This document shows, one piece after another, positions 23,695 to 29,783 of a stretch of 29,783 nt of DNA. The DNA is from Fluviibacter sp041311015 (lineage in GTDB: Bacteria > Pseudomonadota > Gammaproteobacteria > Burkholderiales > Rhodocyclaceae). The notes below the pieces were generated by a model, which did not search any database, had not been told where the DNA came from, and saw only the letters and a list, made by a program, of their open reading frames with translations. The position numbers and the translations under genes were made by a program. Positions within the stretch are counted from its first letter, which is position 1. Each line of letters begins with the position of its first letter. Location of the stretch: assembly GCA_041311015.1 (NCBI GenBank), contig JBFYKG010000009.1, positions 1 through 29,783 of the forward strand. The letters are read 5' to 3'.

Positions 23695-26034
23695 TTATTT
23701 GGCATTCCCGGCCCCGGCCATTAACTGCTCATCAATACTGGACCAAGGCTTGAGAACATTCTGACATGGATTTGTTTTGGTCGCGACAGACATCACATTC
23801 TGCGCCGCCAGCGAGATCCCGCTGGTCACCACGGCCAAGCCCACCGTTGCCGCCTGCTTGACGACACCAGTCTTGTTCACACCCAGCGACGGGTTGAGTA
23901 AGGTGCCCTGAACAACCACGAGCCCAGCCGTATTGAGACCCGTTGTCAGACCGGATTTCTGTGCGGTCTGGATATTGATATTCAGTTGTTCCTGCTTGAG
24001 ATTGACCTGACCGCTCAGTACAACATCGAGCTGATCGGTCTCGATGCCCACCGAGTTATCGATGCTCAACAACCCATTACGTACTGGCAGATAGCCAACG
24101 GCACATTCGATCTGACTCACCGCCGATTTTGATGCCAGCGGATTCACCGTATTGATGACCGACAGAAGGAAGTCACCCGAAGAATTTACTAGGGATCTGG
24201 GCAGGGTCACTTTATCAACCGAGAACTGGAACTCTCCGTTCATTCCAGACACCAGAGATCGCAATGTATTCCCCTGGCCCGTGAAATGAAAGGCCACTTC
24301 GCCTTGGCCCCCTTGCACCTGACCGAACTTTTTCTTCTGATCCATCTGGGCAATCAGATGATCAAGCCGGAAATTACGCACATGGCCCCGCAGGCGCAGA
24401 CCCGGGTTGGCTGTGGTGTACTGGCTGATCATGCCATCTGCCATCAGTTCACCCTGCCCCAGCGTCGACTTGAGTTCGTTGACCTGCATCACCCCACCAC
24501 CGGCATCCTGCATGCTGGCTTTGAGTACAAAATTGGGCAGCACAATGCCGCTGGGCATCACCAATGACGTTACCGCCAGATTGATCTGCCCGTTCATCAG
24601 CGGTATCTGGTTGAAAGGCAGGACGTCGGTACCGAACAGCCAGCGTTGGTTCGAAGTCTCTTTCGCTTTGCCCGATGCAGTATTGGTGGTCTCTGATCGT
24701 TCCAGATTGATCTTGCTCGCATTCAGATCGATCGAGAAACGGGGCGAACGACCCGGCGTGAAATCTGCCTGACCGGCAAACGACTGCAAGGCAACAGCCC
24801 CAGCGTTGGCGGCATCACCCTGATTGAATGTGAGCGAGCCGGCACCCACACTGGCATTGGCATGGCCGGCCAACGACGCCACCAGTTGCTTGGGCGAGCG
24901 TCCAGTGGCTGTGAGATCGACATCGACCTGAACCACACCGCCCTGGGCACTGACGCTCGGGGTCTTTAGATTCTGGATGGAAAAGAGCTTGGCAATTTCG
25001 AAACCATCTGCCTGAGCCTTCAGCGACATTGCGGGCGACTGACCGGCAAACCCATTGATCGTGCCCGAAGCCGAAATTTTGCCTTTTCCGAAGCCGGATT
25101 CAAATCGCTCCAGACTCAGACGCCCCGATGCGCTATCACTCAGCCGGGCCTGGAGGTTCACCTTGGGTAAGTTAATGCCGTTAGGGAGCAGCAACTGATC
25201 TGCCGAGAGATCAATTTGCACGTTCATCTGCGGCAGACCCGAGTAATCAATCGGGCGGTCATCCTGCCAGAAGGGCAAATAATTAGCGGCCCCAGTCGTG
25301 GGTGGCTTAGGCGTGGTAGCAACCGCTTGCCGGCTCAGATCCAGCGTTCGCGCATCCACCGATAAGGTCAGCGAAGACGGCAGCTTGTCCGGATATTCGA
25401 ATTTGCCCTGCAGATTCAAGGGCTGCTGACGCCAGACAACCCCGCCCTTGAAGCTGACGGAGTCGCCTGAAAAACGGGCAACGGCGCGGTCAATTGAGAG
25501 GCCATCCGTGATATCGCCCTTGCGATCTCGTACCTGAACGCTGACATCGTTGACCTGGATCTTTTCAATCCTGAAGGCAGATTGATCGCCCGCGCCTGAT
25601 GATCCCGTCGTAGGTTGCGTAAAAACCCAATTTCCCGCACCGTCGGCCGCTTTATTCCCCGGCTGGAGGTTCAGGGTCAGGCCATCCAGCTCGGCCTGAT
25701 TGATTGCTACCGCCTGATGTAACAGCGGTAACCAATCCAGCGAGAGTGCCAGACGCCGGGCTGTTGCCATTTCGGGATCCGCCGCCCAGGGCGCGTTACC
25801 CAGATGAACATCCTCCGCAACGACGGACAATCGAGGCCAGAGTCGGACAGAAACGGGTCCTTTGACCTCAAGGCTTCTCCCGGTACTCTCCTTGACCGCG
25901 CGAATCGCAATATCGACAACCGCCCGGGCGTCCACCAGACTGGGGAGCCAGACGGCGACCCCAAGAGCAGCAAGCACGACGCCCACGATGATCAGGCGTG
26001 GCAGGGTCCAGAATTTGCGGTCAGTTAGTGGCAT
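23695..26034 (-). CDS. asmA: AsmA family protein
   Basis: AsmA-type proteins are large inner-membrane-anchored periplasmic proteins with a bridge-like beta structure, linked to outer-membrane assembly and phospholipid transport. The 779-aa chain has a single N-terminal span (LIIVGVVLAALGVAVWLPSLV, about 14-34). It is followed by the AsmA start TGRSLEVKGPVSVRLWPRLSVVAEDVHLGNAPWA. The remaining length is repetitive amphipathic beta strand, with the C-terminal AsmA domain from about 500 to 700 (GQGELMADGMISQY, RLRGHVRNFRLDHLI, MNGEFQFSVDKVTL, QIECAVGYLPVRNGLL). Length is close to the family norm. The ATG has no strong ribosome site. The 471 bp upstream hold a structured RNA on the other strand. 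Confidence 0.92.
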   Translation of the reverse strand: MPLTDRKFWTLPRLIIVGVVLAALGVAVWLPSLVDARAVVDIAIRAVKESTGRSLEVKGPVSVRLWPRLSVVAEDVHLGNAPWAADPEMATARRLALSLDWLPLLHQAVAINQAELDGLTLNLQPGNKAADGAGNWVFTQPTTGSSGAGDQSAFRIEKIQVNDVSVQVRDRKGDITDGLSIDRAVARFSGDSVSFKGGVVWRQQPLNLQGKFEYPDKLPSSLTLSVDARTLDLSRQAVATTPKPPTTGAANYLPFWQDDRPIDYSGLPQMNVQIDLSADQLLLPNGINLPKVNLQARLSDSASGRLSLERFESGFGKGKISASGTINGFAGQSPAMSLKAQADGFEIAKLFSIQNLKTPSVSAQGGVVQVDVDLTATGRSPKQLVASLAGHANASVGAGSLTFNQGDAANAGAVALQSFAGQADFTPGRSPRFSIDLNASKINLERSETTNTASGKAKETSNQRWLFGTDVLPFNQIPLMNGQINLAVTSLVMPSGIVLPNFVLKASMQDAGGGVMQVNELKSTLGQGELMADGMISQYTTANPGLRLRGHVRNFRLDHLIAQMDQKKKFGQVQGGQGEVAFHFTGQGNTLRSLVSGMNGEFQFSVDKVTLPRSLVNSSGDFLLSVINTVNPLASKSAVSQIECAVGYLPVRNGLLSIDNSVGIETDQLDVVLSGQVNLKQEQLNINIQTAQKSGLTTGLNTAGLVVVQGTLLNPSLGVNKTGVVKQAATVGLAVVTSGISLAAQNVMSVATKTNPCQNVLKPWSSIDEQLMAGAGNAK

Positions 26035-26138
26035 CGATATCAGCGGGCGGGCGTTTCCAGAATAACAGCTCTAGGATAGCAAAACGGCATTGGCAAGTTA
26101 TAAGCATATGAAAAGCCTGTCATTAGGCTGTAAGAATT

Positions 26139-26263
26139 CCGGGGTACAGTCACGGACACATCCAGGGAGAGGATGTAAAGTCCGGTAAAGCTGCAGCCCG
26201 GACGAGGAGAATCCGGTCTCACCCACTTATACCCATAAGATCGAGATCCGGTGAGAGCCCCGG
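26139..26263 (+). ncRNA. Candidate riboswitch-like four-way-junction RNA
   Basis: Helix P1 is CCGGGG (26139-26144) with CCCCGG (26258-26263). Inside it, H1 stacks CGGAC (26153-26157) with GTCCG (26180-26184), and CATCC (26159-26163) with GGATG (26171-26175) around loop AGGGAGA. H2 pairs CCGGA (26198-26202) with TCCGG (26212-26216) around loop CGAGGAGAA. H3 pairs TCTCACC (26217-26223) with GGTGAGA (26250-26256) and holds an inner hairpin CTTAT-ACCC-ATAAG (26226-26239). H2 and H3 abut without a gap, and one base separates H3 from P1. The 3' strand of P1 is the 5' strand of the following terminator, so the folds exclude each other. I do not match it to a known riboswitch class. A stand-alone sRNA with its own terminator is the main alternative. 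Confidence 0.6.
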
Positions 26264-26288
26264 CCAAATGGTCGGGGTTTCTTTTTTA
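26255..26288 (+). terminator. Intrinsic terminator after the structured RNA
   Basis: Stem CCCCGGCC (26258-26265) with GGTCGGGG (26270-26277), including one G-U pair, has loop AAAT. It extends weakly to 26255/26280 and is followed by TTTCTTTTTT. It ends 217 nt before the TRAP operon start. Confidence 0.9.
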
Positions 26289-26505
26289 TTGCTGAATATT
26301 TTTACTCCAGACCAACGTTGGCTGAAAGATTTTGCAACTTGTCAGCAACCATCCCATGGGTCAAATTGCGGCAAGACCCAACCCACTGGGGTTCCGGGCC
26401 CCTCGTGACCAAAATCACCCCGCAAAATGTTTTTGCACTGCAACTTGCGCACGATCTGGGGCTCGTTGAGTATGACAACACTTACATTCCTCAGAGAACT
26501 ATCCC

Positions 26506-27096
26506 GTGCACGGACTCCTCGCATTCTCAAGGGCCATCGACGCCCTTAATGAAAAGGTTGGCAAGACGGCTGCCTGGCTGATTCTGGTTGCGGTTCTGGT
26601 CAGTACCATCAACGCCCTGATCCGTTACACCTTTAACACGAGCTCCAACGCCTGGCTGGAGCTGCAGTGGTACCTGTTTGCGGGCACCTTCCTGCTCTGC
26701 GCCCCCTGGACGCTCAAATGTAATGAGCACATCCGCATTGACGTCGTTACGGGTCGATTCTCGCCGCGCGTACACGCCTGGATCGATATTATTTGCGGCA
26801 TCTTCTTCCTGATCCCCATGTGCCTGGTGATTCTCTGGTCCGCAGTGCCCTTTGCCTGGGAATCGATCGTCACCTGGGAAAACTCCAGCAACGCAGGCGG
26901 CCTTATTGTCTGGCCAGCCAAAATCCTGATTCCCATTGCCTTTAGTCTGCTCCTGCTGCAGGGGATTTCTGAAATCATCAAACGCTTCGCGTTTCTAGAT
27001 GGCCTGATTGATGGCAAAGAGTTCGAAAAGGGCGGTGGTCACGGCGCCACCCCTGACGCAGTCGATGTTGCCGAAGCCACGACCGGCAACAAATAG
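26506..27096 (+). CDS. dctQ: TRAP transporter small permease (DctQ-type)
   Basis: The 196-aa inner-membrane protein is the small subunit of a tripartite ATP-independent periplasmic transporter. It has four spans, at about 20-40, 52-72, 95-116 and 140-160. Family landmarks include WLILVAVLVSTINALIRY, WLELQWYLFAGTFLLCAPWTL and the segment NEHIRIDVV. The C-terminus is hydrophilic and Gly/Glu-rich. The start is GTG with a weak AGAGAA site 9 nt upstream; no in-frame ATG fits better. It is the first gene of the operon, and the large permease follows after 11 nt. It associates with DctM and uses the sodium gradient with the binding protein at 28654. Confidence 0.9.
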   Translation: MHGLLAFSRAIDALNEKVGKTAAWLILVAVLVSTINALIRYTFNTSSNAWLELQWYLFAGTFLLCAPWTLKCNEHIRIDVVTGRFSPRVHAWIDIICGIFFLIPMCLVILWSAVPFAWESIVTWENSSNAGGLIVWPAKILIPIAFSLLLLQGISEIIKRFAFLDGLIDGKEFEKGGGHGATPDAVDVAEATTGNK

Positions 27097-27107
27097 GGAG
27101 CGCCGAC

Positions 27108-28616
27108 ATGCCACTTGAGTTTCTCACCCCGATCATCGGCGACTACATGGCGCCGATCATGTTCCTCGGCCTCATCGTCTTTCTGCTGTCTGGCTACCCC
27201 GTCGCATTCTCCCTCGCCGCTAACGGCCTCATGTTCGGTCTGCTGGGCATGGGTATGGGTATGTTTACGCCCGACTTCCTGCAGGCATTGCCGAACCGTA
27301 TTTTTGGCATTATGGCGAACGATACGCTTCTGGCCATCCCGTTCTTTACCTTCATGGGCCTCATCCTTGAGCGCTCAGGTATGGCAGAAGACCTACTCGA
27401 TACCATTGGCCAGCTGTTTGGCCCGGTCCGTGGCGGCCTCGCCTTCGCGGTCATCTTTGTTGGTGCCCTGCTTGCTGCTACCACGGGCGTCGTGGCGGCC
27501 TCGGTGATTTCGATGGGTTTGATCTCGCTACCCATCATGCTGCGCTACGGCTACGATCGCCGCCTTGCCTCAGGCGTCATTGCCGCGTCGGGCACGCTGG
27601 CACAGATCATCCCGCCATCCCTGGTACTGATCATCATGGCCGACCAGCTGGGTCGCTCAGTCGGCGATATGTATGCCGGCGCCATGATCCCGGGGCTGGT
27701 ACTCACCGGCCTGTATGTAGGCTACGTCGCGCTGGTCGCCTTCTTTAAACCGAGCCACGCCCCGGCGTTACCACTAGAAGCCCGTTCGATGACCGGCACC
27801 AAGCTGTTGCTTCGCTCGCTTTTCGTCTTGGTACCCCCGCTCTTCCTGATCTTCCTCGTGCTGGGGACCATTTTCCTCGGCATTGCCACACCGACTGAAG
27901 GCGGCGCAATGGGGGCTAGCGGCGCAGTCCTGCTAGCGATGTCCAAGAAGAAATTGAACTTTGCCCTCGTGCGCCAGGCGGTCGATTCGACGGCCAAGTT
28001 GTCGGCATTTGTGCTGTTCATTCTGGTTGGCGCAACCGTCTTCGGCCTCGTGTTCCGCGGCGTAAACGGTGATCTGTGGGTTGAACACCTGCTGACTTCG
28101 TTGCCAGGTGGCGAACTGGGCTTCCTGATCGCCGTTAACATCATGTTCTTTGTTCTGGCTTTCTTCCTGGACTTCTTCGAGCTGGCCTTTATTCTGGTGC
28201 CGCTGGTAGGCCCCGTGGCCGACAAGATGGGTATCGACTTGATCTGGTTTGGCGTGCTGCTCGGCGTCAATATGCAGACATCGTTCATGCATCCACCGTT
28301 TGGCTTTGCACTGTTCTATCTGCGCTCGGTCGCCCCGGGCAAAAAATATATTGACAAGATCACCGGCAAATCGATGGAACCCGTCACCACCAGCCAGATC
28401 TACTGGGGTGCCGTCCCCTTTGTGGTGATCCAGATCATCATGGTCGCACTCATCATCGCCTTCCCGGATCTGGTGTCTGTTGAGAAGAAAGAAGTCTTTG
28501 ATGACACGAACGCTGAAATCGTGATCGAGATGGATGCTGATAGCCCACAGGCACCCGGCAGTGATACCGCCCCGAATCTCAAATTCTCAACCGAAGAGCC
28601 CGGTGAGAAGAAGTAA
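27108..28616 (+). CDS. dctM: TRAP transporter large permease (DctM-type)
   Basis: This is the transport-channel subunit, with 502 aa and about 12-13 spans. It shows the family segments MGLILERSGMAEDLLDTIG, GGLAFAVIFVGALLAATTG, ASGTLAQIIPPSLVLII and GIATPTEGGAMGASGA. Most DctM proteins have about 425-470 aa. The extra length is a hydrophilic acidic C-terminal tail of about 45 residues after the last span (rich in Asp, Glu and Pro). A good AGGGAG ribosome site lies 8 nt before the ATG. With DctQ and the TakP-like binding protein it forms a full sodium-coupled importer. Confidence 0.93.
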   Translation: MPLEFLTPIIGDYMAPIMFLGLIVFLLSGYPVAFSLAANGLMFGLLGMGMGMFTPDFLQALPNRIFGIMANDTLLAIPFFTFMGLILERSGMAEDLLDTIGQLFGPVRGGLAFAVIFVGALLAATTGVVAASVISMGLISLPIMLRYGYDRRLASGVIAASGTLAQIIPPSLVLIIMADQLGRSVGDMYAGAMIPGLVLTGLYVGYVALVAFFKPSHAPALPLEARSMTGTKLLLRSLFVLVPPLFLIFLVLGTIFLGIATPTEGGAMGASGAVLLAMSKKKLNFALVRQAVDSTAKLSAFVLFILVGATVFGLVFRGVNGDLWVEHLLTSLPGGELGFLIAVNIMFFVLAFFLDFFELAFILVPLVGPVADKMGIDLIWFGVLLGVNMQTSFMHPPFGFALFYLRSVAPGKKYIDKITGKSMEPVTTSQIYWGAVPFVVIQIIMVALIIAFPDLVSVEKKEVFDDTNAEIVIEMDADSPQAPGSDTAPNLKFSTEEPGEKK

Positions 28617-28653
28617 TCAGGCTCAATCAAAATAATCCCTCAGGAGACACATC

Positions 28654-29751
28654 ATGGATCGTCGTAAGTTTCTGAAGAATGTCGGCATCGGCGCTGCTGC
28701 CGGCACCACTACCCTGATCACCGCAGCGCCTGCAATTGCTGCTACACCCAAGGTCAAGTGGCGTCTGGCTTCCAGCTTCCCTAAAACGCTCGACACCGTT
28801 TATGGCGGTGGTGAAGATTTCTGTAAACGCGTCGGCGAGCTCTCCGAAGGCAACTTCGAAATCCGCTCCTTTGCCGGCGGTGAAATTGTTCCCGCCTTGC
28901 AGGTCATGGATGCCGTCAAGGACGGCACGGTTGAGTGCTGCCACACGGCTCCGTATTACTTCTTCGGCAAGAACGAAGCCTTTGCCTTTGACTGCTCGGT
29001 TCCATTTGGCATGACGGCCCGTGCCCAGAACGCCTGGATGTACTTTGGTGGTGGCCAGAAGCTGCTGGCTGATTTCTATGCCCAGTACAACATCGTGAGC
29101 CTGGCTGCCGGTAACTCGGGTTGCCAGATGGGCGGCTGGTACCGCAAGCCGATCAAGACTGTGGCCGACCTCAAGGGTCTGAAGATGCGCGTGGGAGGTT
29201 TCGCCGGTCGCTGTATGGAAAAGCTGGGCGTTGTGCCGCAGCAGATTCCGGCTGGCGATATCTACGCCTCGCTGGAAAAAGGCACCATCGATGCCGCCGA
29301 GTGGATCGGTCCGCACGATGATGAAAAGCTCGGCCTGTACAAGGTTGCCCCAAACTATTACTTCCCGGCCTGGTGGGAGCCGTCAACCCAGTTCTCGATC
29401 ATGATCAACAAGAAAGAATGGGATAAGCTGCCCAAGAACTACCAGCAAATTCTGGAAGTTGCCGCGGCCGAAACCAATGTCCGCATGCTCGCTGAGTATG
29501 ACTACCGTAACCCCGCAGCACTCGCCAAACTCCAGAAGTCCGGCGCCAAAATCAGCGCGTTCTCTAACGAAATCCTCGAGGCTGCATTCAAAGCCACCAA
29601 TGACGTTCTGGAAGAAACTGCCGCCCGTAACCCTGACTTCAAGAAGATCTACGAACCGTGGCGTCAGTTCCGCAACCTGGAATTCCAGTGGTTCAACGTG
29701 ACCGAGCAAGCCTACGCGAAGTTCGCCTTCCACAGAAAGCTCGGTAAATAA
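28654..29751 (+). CDS. dctP: TRAP transporter substrate-binding protein, TakP-like (2-oxo acid type)
   Basis: This periplasmic receptor, 365 aa, starts MDRRKFLKN with a twin-arginine motif. A hydrophobic stretch follows, with cleavage after APAIAA, so it is probably Tat-exported. The mature part closely follows Rhodobacter sphaeroides TakP as I remember it. Shared segments include WRLASSFPKTLDT, DGTVECCHTAPYYFFGK, GLKMRVGGFAGRCMEKLGVVPQQIPAGDIY and IDAAEWIGPHDDEKLGLYKVAP. TakP binds pyruvate and other 2-oxo monoacids with sodium, so a similar ligand is likely here but not proven. The Arg in MRVGG is the usual carboxylate anchor of TRAP receptors. The AGGAGA site upstream is strong, so it should be made in excess over the permeases. 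It is the last gene in the window. Confidence 0.92.
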   Translation: MDRRKFLKNVGIGAAAGTTTLITAAPAIAATPKVKWRLASSFPKTLDTVYGGGEDFCKRVGELSEGNFEIRSFAGGEIVPALQVMDAVKDGTVECCHTAPYYFFGKNEAFAFDCSVPFGMTARAQNAWMYFGGGQKLLADFYAQYNIVSLAAGNSGCQMGGWYRKPIKTVADLKGLKMRVGGFAGRCMEKLGVVPQQIPAGDIYASLEKGTIDAAEWIGPHDDEKLGLYKVAPNYYFPAWWEPSTQFSIMINKKEWDKLPKNYQQILEVAAAETNVRMLAEYDYRNPAALAKLQKSGAKISAFSNEILEAAFKATNDVLEETAARNPDFKKIYEPWRQFRNLEFQWFNVTEQAYAKFAFHRKLGK

Positions 29752-29783
29752 GTTAATCTCTCTCTTAGAGTTTCGGGGGGGGG
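29752..29783 (+). other. Window end with homopolymer G
   Basis: After the binding-protein stop come a short CT-rich stretch and TTAGAG, then nine G at 29775-29783. No complete terminator is visible. The G run at the very edge may be a sequencing or assembly artefact. Confidence 0.5.

Larger units (their letters stand above)
26035..26505. other. Long intergenic region between asmA and the TRAP operon
   Basis: No convincing coding sequence lies in this 471-bp gap. From left to right it holds a sigma-54-like GG/GC element (26091-26105), an AGCCT/AGGCT dyad (26114-26129), the structured RNA and terminator (26139-26288), and two further possible hairpins. The hairpins are TGGGTC/GACCCA (26357-26362 with 26375-26380) and GGGG/CCCC (26388-26391 with 26399-26402). 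The dyad TTGCGGCAA (26366-26374), also found in the first phasin promoter, lies in the loop of the first hairpin. TGCAACTTG occurs twice (26333 and 26440 regions). Confidence 0.7.

Noticed and set aside
26131..26290. Known riboswitch classes (glycine, cobalamin, TPP, SAM, THF, Mn) for the structured RNA.
   Set aside because: The hallmark sequences of these classes are absent; only the general architecture is riboswitch-like.
26318..26581. Small open frame running from the TRAP leader into dctQ.
   Set aside because: No ribosome site, no family likeness, and it overlaps the well-supported dctQ start in another frame.

Overview
The window looks like a chromosomal segment of a PHA-storing betaproteobacterium. 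I infer Rhodocyclales or Neisseriales from gene content: two phasins, a betaproteobacterial-type FabI and PpiD region, and a Yej-like ABC transporter. The organism itself cannot be fixed from the sequence. Coding density is high and gene starts often overlap the previous stop. The window starts inside a tRNA-Glu gene and ends in a run of nine G, so both ends look like contig or assembly edges.

Layout. (1) 1-900: partial tRNA-Glu, tRNA-Asp, a UUCG-loop terminator, and a strongly promoted phasin gene with its own terminator. (2) 989-2455: MltD-type lytic transglycosylase with a Lys/Ser-rich tail. (3) 2465-9042, minus strand: a four-gene peptide ABC importer in the order binding lipoprotein, permease, permease, double ATPase (YejABEF order), with overlapping or near-overlapping junctions. 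(4) 9116-9907: fabI, divergent from the importer and convergent with (5) a minus-strand group at 10010-13209: a BNR/sialidase-like beta-propeller protein, an unknown membrane protein, and a PpiD-like periplasmic chaperone that has lost its parvulin domain. (6) 13356-18515, plus strand: a GT9 (heptosyltransferase-like) protein, a GtrA-family protein, an ArnT-like GT-C glycosyltransferase and a thiamine-diphosphate 2-oxo-acid decarboxylase. The first three suggest surface glycan work; the fourth is tightly spaced behind them. (7) 18533-20392, minus strand: a PatB/MalY C-S lyase-type aminotransferase and a second phasin with a near-consensus promoter. (8) 20633-23270: a SugE/Gdx SMR transporter, a c-type cytochrome with its UPF0114 membrane partner, and a spermidine-synthase-fold protein. 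(9) 23286-26034, minus strand: AsmA and an MliC-like lysozyme inhibitor. (10) 26035-26505: a long intergenic region carrying a highly structured RNA with a terminator. (11) 26506-29751: a complete TRAP transporter (DctQ, DctM, and a binding protein closely resembling the 2-oxo-acid-binding protein TakP).

The most interesting element is the RNA at 26139-26288 upstream of the TRAP operon. Three hairpins can be closed by a long-range helix into a four-way junction, and the 3' strand of that closing helix is also the 5' strand of an intrinsic terminator, so the two folds exclude each other. That is riboswitch-like architecture, in front of a predicted 2-oxo-acid importer, and I do not recognise it as a known class. 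Other points of interest are the PPIase-less PpiD, a GCAACAAA/TTGC-N-GCAA motif set shared by both phasin control regions, a molybdopterin-domain-like/cytochrome c fusion, and several genes whose -10-like hexamer sits exactly 6 nt before ATG, which hints at leaderless mRNAs.
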